From Exiguobacterium sp. FSL W8-0210 (lineage in GTDB: Bacteria; Bacillota; Bacilli; Exiguobacteriales; Exiguobacteriaceae), in NCBI RefSeq assembly GCF_038006045.1, contig NZ_JBBOUK010000001.1, forward strand, positions 1,157,001 to 1,221,000: a stretch of 64,000 nt of DNA. Direction: 5' to 3'. Shown here one piece after another: positions 50,144-59,498 of this stretch. A model generated the notes under the pieces. That model searched no databases and was not told the DNA's origin. It saw only the letters and a list, made by a program, of their open reading frames with translations. A program made the translations under genes and the position numbers. How positions within the stretch are numbered: the first letter of the stretch is position 1; each line of letters begins with the position of its first letter.

Positions 50144-51868
50144 ATGAAACACACACGATGGCAATTAGAAAAACTCTACACGATTAACGATGTCAAAGCA
50201 GGAATCGCTACGATACGAGCCGCGTTGACGAAACGTCCGACAAATGTGGCAGAACAGGTCGAGCGTTATCAGAAAGTCGCGCGCGACGTCGAGGAATGGA
50301 GCGACTTCATTTATTGTCTGTACGCTGAAGATGTCACGCGCTCAGAAGTCCATCCATTGCTCGAAGAGATTGAAATCGTACAAGCGATGGTGCGCAGTGA
50401 GGCAGCAGCACTCGATACGAAGATCGCCGCACTGTCACAAGAAGAGTGGGAGGAGCTCGTCACGGGTTCACCATACGCCTTTTTCTTGAACGAACGCCGT
50501 GACATCCAATCCCGTCGTGCATCACTGGTTCAGGAAAAATTGTTGCAGGATCTCGGTGTGGACGGGTTCCAAGGCTGGGGGCAGCTCTACAAACAGCGCT
50601 TCATGGCATTACGCGTCGACTTGGACAAAAAGCAGGTCACGATCGGTCAAGGGCTACACGAAGCGATGTTCGCACCTGACCGTTCGACTCGTCTAGCGGC
50701 AGCAACAGCAGTTGACACTGCTTGTGCACAAGAAGCTGACCTCTTCGCGACGATTCTGAACCGGATTGCCGGCTTTAGATTGCAATCCTACAAGATGCGG
50801 AACTGGGAGCAACCATTGACTGAGTTGCTTGAGCAGAACCGGATCTCGGAAGCGAGCCTAACAGCGATGATGGAAGCACTTGATCAACACCGCGACCTCT
50901 TTCACGCCTATTACGCTCGCAAGATTGCCCAGGCGGAGCGGGTGACGGGAGAATGGCATGATTTTGAGACGAACACCTATCGCTCCGCCCGTCACATTCC
51001 GTTTGAGATGGCAGAGACCATCGTCACGACACAATTTAAACGATTGAATCCGCGACTCGGTACTTTTGCTGAAAACGTGTTTAGTAAGGGATGGGTTGAT
51101 GCAGAGAATCGTCCTAGAAAAGCGGAAGGCGGATTCTGTGCCGCATTCCCGATTGCCAAGGAGAGCCGGATTTTCATGACGTATCGCGACAGTTATCCGG
51201 ACGTTGCGACGCTCGCGCATGAATTCGGTCACGCCTATCATAATTATTTACTGCAAGACGAACCGTATTTAAATCAACTCAAAGGAACGAGCATCGCGGA
51301 AACAGCTTCGACGTTCATGGAGAATCTAGTGCTCGATGCTGCTATCAAAGAGACAACGGAACGCGAGGAAGTGCTTGCTTTGCTTGAAGTCAAGATCCGG
51401 GAAGGGCTGAAATATGCCAGCATCGTTCCCGGGATGTTCCGGTTCGAGCAACGTTTTTATGCGGAACGTCAGCAAGGGACGGTCAGTGCCGAACGGTTAA
51501 GTGAACTCCTGCAAGAGGAAGAACGGTTAGCCTATGGTCCAGTATTGCCTGAACCGGCGCGCTATAAATGGATGTACATCAGTCACTTGTTCAATCCGAA
51601 TCTTGCGTTCTACAACATTCCCTACACGATCGGTTATCTGCTCAGCAATAGTCTGTATCAGACGGTTCAAGCGGATCCGAATCAATTTTCGGCAGTCTTT
51701 GAAGCCGTCATGCATAATTCCGGTCAAGCGACGATCGATGAGATCGTTAAACGTCATCTCGACGCTGATCCGACATCTGTCGCGTTTTGGATGGAAGCCC
51801 AGCAACCGCTCATCCAGGCAATTGAGCAGTACTTGACATTAACGGAATCCTCTCTCTCCGTCGATTGA
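50144..51868 (+). CDS. pepF: Oligoendopeptidase F (M3 family)
   Basis: A 574-residue cytosolic zinc peptidase of the M3B family. The zinc motif is TLAHEFGHAYHNYLL (His, Glu, His at about 361-365), and the third ligand Glu lies in TSIAETASTFMENLVL. The upstream substrate-cleft segment GGFCAAFPIAKESRIFMTY is typical of PepF. It cuts oligopeptides of about 7-17 residues. AGGGGG precedes the ATG. rpiA follows after 42 bases. Confidence 0.93.
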   Translation: MKHTRWQLEKLYTINDVKAGIATIRAALTKRPTNVAEQVERYQKVARDVEEWSDFIYCLYAEDVTRSEVHPLLEEIEIVQAMVRSEAAALDTKIAALSQEEWEELVTGSPYAFFLNERRDIQSRRASLVQEKLLQDLGVDGFQGWGQLYKQRFMALRVDLDKKQVTIGQGLHEAMFAPDRSTRLAAATAVDTACAQEADLFATILNRIAGFRLQSYKMRNWEQPLTELLEQNRISEASLTAMMEALDQHRDLFHAYYARKIAQAERVTGEWHDFETNTYRSARHIPFEMAETIVTTQFKRLNPRLGTFAENVFSKGWVDAENRPRKAEGGFCAAFPIAKESRIFMTYRDSYPDVATLAHEFGHAYHNYLLQDEPYLNQLKGTSIAETASTFMENLVLDAAIKETTEREEVLALLEVKIREGLKYASIVPGMFRFEQRFYAERQQGTVSAERLSELLQEEERLAYGPVLPEPARYKWMYISHLFNPNLAFYNIPYTIGYLLSNSLYQTVQADPNQFSAVFEAVMHNSGQATIDEIVKRHLDADPTSVAFWMEAQQPLIQAIEQYLTLTESSLSVD

Positions 51869-51910
51869 AGACGAATCGAAACGGGAACAGAAATGTAGGG
51901 AGGGATGCGG

Positions 51911-52609
51911 ATGTATGAACAGGAGAAACAATTAGTCGCTGAGGCAGCACTAACTTACGTGAATGATGGGATGATAGTGGGTCTTGGGACGGGTTCGACG
52001 ACGGAACGGTTCATCGAGGCGCTCGGTCCACTTGTGCAGGCGGGACTACAGATTCAAGGTGTGGCGACGTCACTTGCGACAGTCCGACTCGCGGAACAGT
52101 TACACATTCCGTTGATCGACTTGGAAGAGGGAATGGAAATCGATGTGACGATCGATGGGATCGACCAGATAGACGGACGATTTCAAACGATCAAAGGTGG
52201 TGGCGGCGCACTATTTCGCGAGAAAATCGTCGCGCTGATGAGTCGGGAATTGCTCTATCTGACCGATTCTTCGAAGTTCGTCCATCATTTAAGCGGACCG
52301 TTACCGGTCGAACTGGATCCGTTTGCGTTACCGTATGTGCGGCAACGGTTGCGTGATAAGCATGTCTCAGCAACGCTACGCGTGAAAGACGATCGTCCCT
52401 TCGTTACAAATGGAGGTCACGTGATTCTTGACGTTGACTTATCAGCCATCTCGGACGTCCGAGTATTCGCAAAAGAAGTGAAGAGTTGGTCGGGTGTACT
52501 CGAGACCGGTTACTTCGAGCGACAGCCCGATCATGTCCTGACGGTCGATGAGGGAAAGGTCAAACGTATCGCACATCCACGACTGCGTGACGGTGGTGGA
52601 TTGGTTTAA
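51911..52609 (+). CDS. rpiA: Ribose-5-phosphate isomerase A
   Basis: A 232-residue RpiA. Motifs are [27 protein letters not shown] (the family DGADE(V/I)D loop with Ala to Ile and Glu to Gln), [15 protein letters not shown] with the catalytic Lys and Glu, and the late GVLETGYF. It interconverts ribose-5-phosphate and ribulose-5-phosphate, next to the transketolase step of the pathway encoded elsewhere in this window. GGGAGG seven bases before 51911 sets the start; the ATG at 51905 is too close to the site. The altered DGIDQ loop is unusual but both Asp residues are kept. Confidence 0.93.
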   Translation: MYEQEKQLVAEAALTYVNDGMIVGLGTGSTTERFIEALGPLVQAGLQIQGVATSLATVRLAEQLHIPLIDLEEGMEIDVTIDGIDQIDGRFQTIKGGGGALFREKIVALMSRELLYLTDSSKFVHHLSGPLPVELDPFALPYVRQRLRDKHVSATLRVKDDRPFVTNGGHVILDVDLSAISDVRVFAKEVKSWSGVLETGYFERQPDHVLTVDEGKVKRIAHPRLRDGGGLV

Positions 52610-52629
52610 GAAAGAAAGAAGGAAACCGT

Positions 52630-52890
52630 ATGGGCTTGAAAAAACGGTATTTATTCGGAGCAGGTGTCATTGCCGGTGCGAGTCTACTGTTGTTCAGGAA
52701 GCGGGAACAGGGCACACAGACCGATGCGCTACGTGATTATTTAGCGCATCTCGATCAGGATCCAAGTCCAGATGCTGCGAAAGACCCGGATGAGGTCGGA
52801 TTGACGAAACTGGATTCGATCTATCGAGCTGAGTGGCAAGCGAATGGTTTTCCACGTTCGCGGACGGAGCTAGAGGAGCTTGAAAAATAG
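52630..52890 (+). CDS. Hypothetical small membrane protein, 86 residues
   Basis: One N-terminal membrane helix (about 6-22, RYLFGAGVIAGASLLLF), then a charged cytoplasmic tail. The tail contains DYLAHLDQDPSPDAAKDPDEVGLTKLDS and a C-terminal acidic helix. The family was not recognised. GAAGGAAAC lies upstream of the ATG. It follows rpiA by 20 bases and is probably on the same transcript. Confidence 0.7.
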   Translation: MGLKKRYLFGAGVIAGASLLLFRKREQGTQTDALRDYLAHLDQDPSPDAAKDPDEVGLTKLDSIYRAEWQANGFPRSRTELEELEK

Positions 52891-52913
52891 TGGCAGTCAA
52901 CTATAAGTAATTA

Positions 52914-52954
52914 AAACGGTTAAAGTCCGGATTTGAACGGACTTTAGCCGTTTA
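52914..52954 (+). terminator. Hairpin after the pepF-rpiA unit
   Basis: AAACGG-TAAAGTCCG and CGGACTTTA-CCGTTT form a long stem (52914-52954). The following T tract is short (TTTAG), so termination strength is uncertain. Confidence 0.6.
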
Positions 52955-53022
52955 GTTGTGAGCGTAGTAAAAATTGAACGCAATCCATAGAAAATTAAAA
53001 ATGTTCAGCAGGAGGCACATGT

Positions 53023-53769
53023 ATGTATTGGTGGTTAAGAAGAATGAGGCGTTTGTGGTTGAAGTTTGGTTGGATTGTGATTATCGCTTGTTTCGCTGTT
53101 ATCGTTGGTTCATTCGTTTTAATCATGAATGGCAATCCGATCAAAGAAAAAGAAATCGGAAAACGATTGGAAGTAGATTTAGAGCGAGAGTATAAAACGA
53201 AATTTGACCTAGAGTACACTCGTTACGATGCGACTATAAGCGAATATGGGGCAATTTTTCATACGAATGAACCGGATAAGAAGGATGATGTCTCTTTCTA
53301 TGCAACGTATCATAATGATTATGAATTGTACGATACATATTGGGAAGAAATTTGGTCACGTGATATTCGTAAAGTAGTCACGAACGAAGCAAAAGAGGTG
53401 TACGGAAACAATTTTATTAGTGTCGAGGTGAACTCTCCACCGGAATTATTCATAGATGACGTAAAACTAAATAATGTATTGCAATATACCGAATTGAATA
53501 AAGAATCGATGCGGCATGTGCAGATCATGGTGAACGTACATAAGGAAGCGCGACACACGGTGAAAAAAGACTTGGCAAAATTAGTGACGAAAATGAAAGA
53601 CGGATCGATGAAGGCTGGAAAGGTGATCGTGATGGGAGCAGATGATGAGAAGGCTACAGCATTTCGTTCATGGGTATGGATCGATGTAACGAATCTTCCG
53701 AAGGACTTTAAGATGTCTGAGTTCAATAAATTATTGGAATGGGATAAGACTTTTACAGCTATTAAATAA
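53023..53769 (+). CDS. Hypothetical membrane-anchored protein, 248 residues
   Basis: An N-terminal membrane helix (about 13-36) follows a basic start (WWLRRMRRLWLKFG). The outside domain is rich in Lys, Asp and Glu, with strand-like segments YGAIFHTNEP, NFISVEV, and HVQIMVNVHKEARHTVKKDLAKL. The family was not recognised. The coding sequence is more AT-rich than its neighbours, as seen in its Lys and Asn content, so it may be a later arrival. AGGAGG seven bases before the ATG supports the start. It has no close partner: a terminator lies on each side. Confidence 0.7.
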   Translation: MYWWLRRMRRLWLKFGWIVIIACFAVIVGSFVLIMNGNPIKEKEIGKRLEVDLEREYKTKFDLEYTRYDATISEYGAIFHTNEPDKKDDVSFYATYHNDYELYDTYWEEIWSRDIRKVVTNEAKEVYGNNFISVEVNSPPELFIDDVKLNNVLQYTELNKESMRHVQIMVNVHKEARHTVKKDLAKLVTKMKDGSMKAGKVIVMGADDEKATAFRSWVWIDVTNLPKDFKMSEFNKLLEWDKTFTAIK

Positions 53770-53794
53770 GAGTATAGAAACATGACTGGATATA

Positions 53795-53846
53795 AAAAAG
53801 CTCCTATGAAAGAAAATAATTTTCTTCTTTCGTAGGAGCTTTTTAA
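53795..53846. terminator. Bidirectional terminator
   Basis: AAAAAGCTCCTA and TAGGAGCTTTTT with an inner GAAAGAAAA/TTTTCTTTC stem form one long hairpin. It serves the converging 53023 and 53865 genes. Confidence 0.88.
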
Positions 53847-53864
53847 ATGAAGTACGGTCTGTTC

Positions 53865-54269
53865 TTAATATGTAAGTGATCCTGCGATGATCAAACCGAT
53901 CGAAATCGATAAGAAGAGGAGCAATAAACCGACTGCTTCGTTGTTCGCATCAATCTCTTTCGTCATGCTTAAGCGTGGGATTAGTAAATCCGCGAGATAG
54001 AATAAGACGATTTGTAAGACGATCGCGAGTGCACCCCATAACACCATATCGAGAATGCTGACAGAGTTCGAAATACTCGAATACAGGACGATGGCGAGAC
54101 CAAGAATTCGTCCACCGAAGGCGTAGACGGCCGCTTTCTTCCCGTTACGAATTAATTCAAGCTCCTTTGATTTCGTCGTCACTTCGAACAGGACGACACC
54201 GATGGCAAGGAGTACGGTTGCGACACCGATATACGAGAGAGTCGAGAGGAATAAATCACTGAATGTCAT
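53865..54269 (-). CDS. DUF350 family membrane protein
   Basis: A 134-residue protein with four membrane helices. It begins MTFSDLFLSTLSYIGVATVL; the segments YAFGGRILGLAIVLYSSISNS and VLFYLADLLIPRLSMTKEIDANNEAVGLLLLFLSISIGL are DUF350-type. The family occurs in many bacteria, often in stress or phage-shock-linked operons, without a known activity. GGAGG precedes the start at 54269; longer frames have no ribosome site. It is the last gene after a diguanylate cyclase and a 55-residue membrane protein. Confidence 0.85.
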   Translation of the reverse strand: MTFSDLFLSTLSYIGVATVLLAIGVVLFEVTTKSKELELIRNGKKAAVYAFGGRILGLAIVLYSSISNSVSILDMVLWGALAIVLQIVLFYLADLLIPRLSMTKEIDANNEAVGLLLLFLSISIGLIIAGSLTY

Positions 54270-54282
54270 GCTGGTACCTCCA

Positions 54283-54450
54283 TCATGATTTTTTATTTTT
54301 TTTGCGTTGTTCGTATGCAACATATAATTCGAGCAGTGCTCCGACAAGAATACCTGCTGATACATACAAATAGAAGTTGTCACCAATGAATCCGAACAAG
54401 AGACCTAATATGAGGCCGATCAGGATATAGGGACCTTTTGCTAACTTCAT
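54283..54450 (-). CDS. Unlisted 55-residue membrane protein upstream of the DUF350 gene
   Basis: A complete short open frame: MKLAKGPYILIGLILGLL, then FGFIGDNFYLYVSAGILVGALLE-type hydrophobic residues, ending in YVAYEQRKKNKKS. Two hydrophobic segments (about 8-22 and 27-44) and a basic tail indicate a small two-helix membrane protein. AGGTG eight bases before the ATG supports translation. It sits 13 bases before the DUF350 start and 55 bases after the diguanylate cyclase stop, so all three likely share one transcript. The function is unknown. Confidence 0.72.
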   Translation of the reverse strand: MKLAKGPYILIGLILGLLFGFIGDNFYLYVSAGILVGALLELYVAYEQRKKNKKS

Positions 54451-54505
54451 GCCAATCACCTACCTCTTCTTTAAAGGTAGCGGATTTCAGAGGTGACGTC
54501 CATCG

Positions 54506-55621
54506 TTATTCTTGAAAGCTGACGGCAGATTCTGCATTAGGAGAAAACAGGACGACTTGGTTCCGACCTTGTTGCTTCGCCTGATAGAGGGCAGCATCCG
54601 CATCCGGAAGGAGCTGGTCGATTTGAGATGTCGTTTCATCAAAAGCCGCTAAACCAAACGATGCCGTAAGTGGCAAATCGATCGAAGCCAATCGAAACGG
54701 GCTGGAAGCGATCCGTTCACGCAATTGTTCTGCTAAAGGAATCACTTCAGCGAGTGGCACGCCCTCAAACAGGACTGAAAACTCCTCACCGCCGTTACGG
54801 GATAAATACCCGCTTTCTGCCACTCCATCGCGCAGTCGATTGGCGAACTGCCGTAGCACCTCGTCGCCCGCCTCATGTCCATACGTATCGTTGACCTGTT
54901 TAAAATGATCAATGTCAATCGTCAACAACACGACCGACTGTTTGTTCAGGATCAATCGCTGTTTGACATCCGTGAAGTATTCATTGAAGGCGCGTGAATT
55001 ATTTAATCCCGTCAAAAAGTCAAGTTGCGCTTTCTGACGAAGCATCCGTAATGATTGTTTGGTCAACCGAATATCGCGGATGATCAGCAGGGCGAGCCAA
55101 CTACTGACGAACGATGCAGGAATGACGACTGTCATCACTTCAAGTAGAAGAATCTGTTTCGGTAAGACAATCCATAAGACAAGAGCGTGTAAAGCCGTCG
55201 CGTATATCGTCACGAGTGTGAATGTTCGTTTTGCATAGGGTGGCATCTCGCGAACGATCAGACTCGTTCCGAGAGCAACGGCGACGATAAAACCGAATGC
55301 GGTGAAGGCTGCTAGATTCGTTCCCAAACTGAAGCGATAGATGATGATCGCGATCGTCACGATCGTTGTCGGGATGGCACCACCAAAGTAGGCAGCGACG
55401 ACGACCGGAATATGACGCAAATCAACCATGACGCCAGGTGCTGCTTCAATCGTCATCTGCATGAGTAGTAACGTGATGACACTTAGAGCAAGACCGTACA
55501 ATACGCGCGTCAGCCGCGGGGAGTCACGCGTGATCGGAAGCGGTGATAATTTTCCGAGCAGATAGAAACCAGCCATTAATAGCGTCACGTTATGCAAGAC
55601 GTCAAAAAGGATGCTTTTCAT
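54506..55621 (-). CDS. Membrane-bound diguanylate cyclase (GGDEF)
   Basis: A 371-residue protein. Five to six N-terminal membrane helices (about 10-185) resemble the 5TM-5TMR_LYT sensor domain, with VDLRHIPVVVAAYFGGAIPTTI. The C-terminal GGDEF domain (about 200-365) has DFLTGLNNSRAFNEYF, TIDIDHFKQVNDTYGHEAGDEVL, and the active motif RNGGEEFSV. It should make c-di-GMP. No RxxD inhibitory site was found in front of the motif. AAAGGA is about ten bases upstream of the start. The downstream small membrane proteins probably belong to the same operon. It is divergent from the ketone-body operon. Confidence 0.93.
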   Translation of the reverse strand: MKSILFDVLHNVTLLMAGFYLLGKLSPLPITRDSPRLTRVLYGLALSVITLLLMQMTIEAAPGVMVDLRHIPVVVAAYFGGAIPTTIVTIAIIIYRFSLGTNLAAFTAFGFIVAVALGTSLIVREMPPYAKRTFTLVTIYATALHALVLWIVLPKQILLLEVMTVVIPASFVSSWLALLIIRDIRLTKQSLRMLRQKAQLDFLTGLNNSRAFNEYFTDVKQRLILNKQSVVLLTIDIDHFKQVNDTYGHEAGDEVLRQFANRLRDGVAESGYLSRNGGEEFSVLFEGVPLAEVIPLAEQLRERIASSPFRLASIDLPLTASFGLAAFDETTSQIDQLLPDADAALYQAKQQGRNQVVLFSPNAESAVSFQE

Positions 55622-55824
55622 GAACTGTCCATCCTTTCAAATAAAGTACGTTACTTAAAAGACATACGCCATAAAAGGACTAACTCCTGTTCCTTGAAAA
55701 AATAGTCTATCTGATGTAATTGTGTCTATAATGTGAACTTATGATTTCTATAAGCTGTACTTATGGTTTTACGAAATGTAATTGACCTCCTCGACACTGC
55801 GTTGTTAAATGATGAAGAAGTGAT

Positions 55825-55839
55825 ATGAAAGCGCTTACT
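55825..55839 (+). promoter_or_regulatory. cre site in front of the ketone-body operon
   Basis: ATGAAAGCGCTTACT fits the relaxed cre consensus WTGNAANCGNWNNCW at every position. It lies 21 bases before the permease start, downstream of a TATAAT (55727-55732), where CcpA could block elongation. Confidence 0.65.
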
Positions 55840-55860
55840 AAATTTGAAGGAGATCTACTT

Positions 55861-57300
55861 ATGGAACTCGTCATCATTCTTCTTGCCTTATCCTTATTGA
55901 TGTTCGTTGCCTATCGTGGTTTTTCGGTCATCCTATTTGCACCAATCTGTGCCTTGTTCGCTGTCTTACTGACGAACCCGGACTGGGTGTTACCTTTCTT
56001 CTCGAATATCTTCATGGAAAAGATGGTCGGCTTCATCAAAGCATACTTCCCGGTCTTCCTCCTCGGAGCGATTTTCGGAAAAGTCGTTGAGATGTCCGGT
56101 ATCGCAGAGTCAATCGCGAAGACGATCATCCGCATGATTGGTGCGAAGCGTGCCATTCTTGCCATCGTCTTACTCGGCGCCATTCTTACATATAGCGGCG
56201 TCAGCCTGTTCGTTGTCGTGTTCGCTGTTTATCCGTTTGCTGCGAACTTGTTCCGCGAAGCGAATATCCCGAAACGCCTCATCCCGGGAACCATCGCCCT
56301 TGGTGCATTCACGTTCACGATGGATGCTTTACCAGGAACACCGCAGATTCAAAACGTCATCCCAACGACGTTCTTCAAAACGGATATCTACGCTGCCCCG
56401 ATCATGGGAACAGTTGGTGGCTTGTTCATCTTAGTCGTCGGGATGTGGTACCTCGAGTCACGCAAGAAAAAAGCGCATCAAGCGGGTGAAGGTTATGCTG
56501 GATTCGAAGCGACGGCGGCAAGTGCCGCACCGCAGATGGAGTTGAAGAACGAACCGGAAATGGCACTCGAAACAGATCGTCAACCAGTCTATCGGCAAGT
56601 CCTGGCTTTCGTGCCACTCGTCCTCGTTGCTGTCATGAATAAAGTCTTCACCCTGTCGATTCCGAAATGGTATCCGGAAGGATTTGATTTTTCAGCAATC
56701 GGTCTAGAAGCATTCGGAAAGATCGAGACACCCGCCGTTCTTGCAATCTGGTCCGTGCAAATGGCGTTGTTGATCGGAATTCTTGCAGCGATGCTGTATG
56801 ACTTCCCGAAGATCAAGACGAATTTCCAAGCTGGTCTCAATGTCAGTATCGGTGGCGCGCTCTTAGCGGTCATGAATACAGGTGCTGAGTATGGTTTCGG
56901 AGGCGTCATCGCAGCATTACCAGGATTCAAGTCCGTCTCAAGCGGGATTTCAGAGACGTTCACGAACTCACTCGTCAACGGAGCTGTCACGACGACGACG
57001 CTTGCCGGTGTCACTGGTTCCGCATCGGGCGGGATGGGAATCGCGTTAAGTGCGATGTTGGATAAATATACGCAAGCCATCACATCAGGCGGCGTGCCAC
57101 CGGAAGTCATGCACCGCGTCATCTCGATGGCGTCCGGCGGAATGGATACGTTACCGCATAACGGTGCCGTCATCACATTACTTGCCGTCACGGGCCTAAC
57201 GCATCGTCAGTCGTATAAGGACATCTTCATGATTACGATCCTCAAGACAGTGACGGTCTTCTTGATGATCGGATTGTATAGCTTGACTGGTTTGTACTAA
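55861..57300 (+). CDS. yxjC: GntP-family permease (YxjC-like) of the ketone-body operon
   Basis: A 479-residue transporter with 11-13 hydrophobic segments, of the GntP/CitMHS type: VKAYFPVFLLGAIFGKVVEMSGIAESIA, TYSGVSLFVVVFAVYPFA, TFTMDALPGTPQIQNVIP, and VNGAVTTTTLAGVTGSASGGMGI. It heads scoA-scoB and a 3-hydroxybutyrate dehydrogenase, as yxjC does in B. subtilis, so 3-hydroxybutyrate or acetoacetate uptake is the probable role. GAAGGAG eight bases before the ATG at 55861 sets the start. A cre site lies just upstream. Confidence 0.9.
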   Translation: MELVIILLALSLLMFVAYRGFSVILFAPICALFAVLLTNPDWVLPFFSNIFMEKMVGFIKAYFPVFLLGAIFGKVVEMSGIAESIAKTIIRMIGAKRAILAIVLLGAILTYSGVSLFVVVFAVYPFAANLFREANIPKRLIPGTIALGAFTFTMDALPGTPQIQNVIPTTFFKTDIYAAPIMGTVGGLFILVVGMWYLESRKKKAHQAGEGYAGFEATAASAAPQMELKNEPEMALETDRQPVYRQVLAFVPLVLVAVMNKVFTLSIPKWYPEGFDFSAIGLEAFGKIETPAVLAIWSVQMALLIGILAAMLYDFPKIKTNFQAGLNVSIGGALLAVMNTGAEYGFGGVIAALPGFKSVSSGISETFTNSLVNGAVTTTTLAGVTGSASGGMGIALSAMLDKYTQAITSGGVPPEVMHRVISMASGGMDTLPHNGAVITLLAVTGLTHRQSYKDIFMITILKTVTVFLMIGLYSLTGLY

Positions 57301-57325
57301 GGATTTTTAAAGGGGGCATCATCAG

Positions 57326-58027
57326 ATGAAACAGGGGAAAGTATACGCATCATTCGCGGAAGCGACAGCAGACATCTTTGACGGGGCGACGCTAGTTGTA
57401 GGGGGCTTCGGACTCTGCGGAATCCCGGAAAAATCAATTACCGCGTTGCAAGAGAAGGGCGTCAAGGATTTGACGGTCGTCAGTAATAACTGTGGCGTCG
57501 ATGACTTCGGTCTCGGTCTGCTCTTGCAGACGCGACAAATCAAGAAGATGATCTCGTCGTATGTCGGGGAAAACAAGACGTTCGAGCAACAATACCTCAG
57601 TGGCGAGATTGAAGTCGATCTCGTCCCACAAGGTACGCTTGCCGAACGTATCCGTGCCGGTGGAGCTGGCATTCCCGGTTTCTATACACCAACAGGCGTC
57701 GGGACACCGATTGCTGAAGGGAAGGAACAAAAGGAGTTCGATGGAAAAACGTATCTGCTGGAAGAAGGAATCGTCGGCGATTTTGCGATCGTCAAGGCAT
57801 GGAAATCAGATCGACTCGGGAATCTCGTCTTCCGAAAGACGTCACGCAACTTTAATCCGATCGTTGCGACAGCCGGAAAAGTAACGATCGTTGAAGTCGA
57901 AGAACTGGTCGAAGTCGGTGAACTCGATCCGAATGAGATTCATACACCTGCTGTCTACGTCCAGCGCATCGTCGTCGGAACGGATTATGAAAAACGCATC
58001 GAACGCCGGACTGTCCGGGAAGCTTGA
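57326..58027 (+). CDS. scoA: Succinyl-CoA:3-ketoacid CoA-transferase subunit A
   Basis: A 233-residue subunit A. The glycine loop [18 protein letters not shown], the segment [18 protein letters not shown] and [15 protein letters not shown] are characteristic. With ScoB it moves CoA from succinyl-CoA to acetoacetate, so that acetoacetate can enter the thiolase step. AAGGGGG is ten bases upstream. It lies 25 bases after the permease and 13 bases before scoB. Confidence 0.96.
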   Translation: MKQGKVYASFAEATADIFDGATLVVGGFGLCGIPEKSITALQEKGVKDLTVVSNNCGVDDFGLGLLLQTRQIKKMISSYVGENKTFEQQYLSGEIEVDLVPQGTLAERIRAGGAGIPGFYTPTGVGTPIAEGKEQKEFDGKTYLLEEGIVGDFAIVKAWKSDRLGNLVFRKTSRNFNPIVATAGKVTIVEVEELVEVGELDPNEIHTPAVYVQRIVVGTDYEKRIERRTVREA

Positions 58028-58040
58028 GGAGGAGACGGAT

Positions 58041-58703
58041 ATGAAAACGACACGAGAGATCATCATTGAACGCGCACTTCAGGAAATCGAAGACGGGATG
58101 TACGTCAATCTCGGGATCGGGATTCCGACATTGATCGCCAATGCGATTCCGGACGACATGCATGTCATGCTGCAATCCGAAAACGGATTGCTTGGCATCG
58201 GACCGTATCCACTCGATCATGAGGTCGATGCCGACGAGATCAATGCCGGCAAAGAAACGGTCACGGCACAATCCGGAGCTTCTTACTTCGACAGTGCCGA
58301 ATCATTCGCGATGATTCGCGGTGGGCACATCGACCTCGCGATCCTCGGCGGGATGGAGGTCGATCAAAACGGTGACCTCGCGAACTGGATGATTCCGGGC
58401 AAAATGGTCAAAGGCATGGGCGGGGCGATGGATCTCGTCAACGGAGCAAAACGCGTCGTCATCATCATGGAGCATGTCAACAAACACGGCGAATCGAAAG
58501 TCAAACAGGCGTGTACCTTGCCATTGACAGGACGCGCCGTCGTCAACCGTTTGATTACGGACCGGGCCGTCTTTGATTTCACACCGGACGGAATGGTCTT
58601 GATCGAGACGCTGAATGGTCATACGGTCGAAGACGTCAAACAAGTCACGGAAGCACGATTCACGGTCAGTCCGGAACTCGAGCGCGTGACGGTAGGGGAG
58701 TGA
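58041..58703 (+). CDS. scoB: Succinyl-CoA:3-ketoacid CoA-transferase subunit B
   Basis: A 220-residue subunit [16 protein letters not shown] begins the fold, and the catalytic Glu lies in [11 protein letters not shown] near residue 50; [18 protein letters not shown] follows. The Glu forms the CoA thioester intermediate. GAGGAGG precedes the ATG at 58041; the frame is open 50 codons further into scoA, which is a chance extension. The stop overlaps a GTG in front of the next gene. Confidence 0.96.
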   Translation: MKTTREIIIERALQEIEDGMYVNLGIGIPTLIANAIPDDMHVMLQSENGLLGIGPYPLDHEVDADEINAGKETVTAQSGASYFDSAESFAMIRGGHIDLAILGGMEVDQNGDLANWMIPGKMVKGMGGAMDLVNGAKRVVIIMEHVNKHGESKVKQACTLPLTGRAVVNRLITDRAVFDFTPDGMVLIETLNGHTVEDVKQVTEARFTVSPELERVTVGE

Positions 58704-58708
58704 AGCAG

Positions 58709-59485
58709 ATGGTCCAAGGAGATATCGTACTCGTCACAGGTGCAGGAAGCGGAATTGGTCTTGAAATCTCAAAGGCGTTCGCTGTGGCAGGAGCGAAGGT
58801 CGTCGTAACGGACGTTCGCGCGGAAGCAGCAGAAGAGGCGGCGGCAGCGATTCGGGCAGACGGTCATGAAGCGGTCGGCATGACGCTCAACGTCACCGAT
58901 GAAGCACAGGTCGAAGCCGTCTTGAAGCAGACGGTCGAACAATTTGGTCGACTCGACGTCTTGATCAATAACGCGGGTCTTCAACACGTCTCACCAATTG
59001 AAGAGTTTCCGACGGAGAAATTCGAGTTGATGATCAAGATCATGTTGACGGCACCGTTCATCGCCATCAAACATGCCTTTCCGATCATGAAGGAACAAGG
59101 TTACGGACGGATTCTCAACATGGCATCGATCAATGGTTTGATTGGCTTTGCTGGGAAGGCGGCGTATAACTCGGCGAAACATGGATTGCTCGGTCTAACG
59201 AAGGTCGCAGCCCTTGAAGGAGCGGAACACGGAATCACCGTCAACGCGATTTGCCCGGGGTATGTCGATACACCGCTCGTCCGAAATCAGATGGAAGACT
59301 TGGCAAAGACGCGTCACGTTGAACTCGAAAAAGTACTGGAAGAAGTCATCTATCCGCTCGTTCCGCAAAAACGGTTGCTCGCCGTCGAAGAAATCGCGGA
59401 TTATGCGTTGTTCCTCGCGAGCCGCAAAGCAAAAGGAATCACCGGACAAGCAAACGTACTCGATGGAGGATATACAATTCAATAA
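58709..59485 (+). CDS. 3-hydroxybutyrate dehydrogenase (SDR family)
   Basis: A 258-residue short-chain dehydrogenase. It shows [13 protein letters not shown] (NAD motif), [15 protein letters not shown], a catalytic Ser in [17 protein letters not shown] with Tyr and Lys, and [10 protein letters not shown]. The QHVSPIE segment is typical of 3-hydroxybutyrate dehydrogenases, which oxidise D-3-hydroxybutyrate to acetoacetate. This is the first step of the encoded pathway. GGGGAG eight bases before 58709 sets the start; a GTG at 58700 is possible. It corresponds to yxjF in B. subtilis. Confidence 0.92.
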   Translation: MVQGDIVLVTGAGSGIGLEISKAFAVAGAKVVVTDVRAEAAEEAAAAIRADGHEAVGMTLNVTDEAQVEAVLKQTVEQFGRLDVLINNAGLQHVSPIEEFPTEKFELMIKIMLTAPFIAIKHAFPIMKEQGYGRILNMASINGLIGFAGKAAYNSAKHGLLGLTKVAALEGAEHGITVNAICPGYVDTPLVRNQMEDLAKTRHVELEKVLEEVIYPLVPQKRLLAVEEIADYALFLASRKAKGITGQANVLDGGYTIQ

Positions 59486-59498
59486 GGAGATGGAGCAG

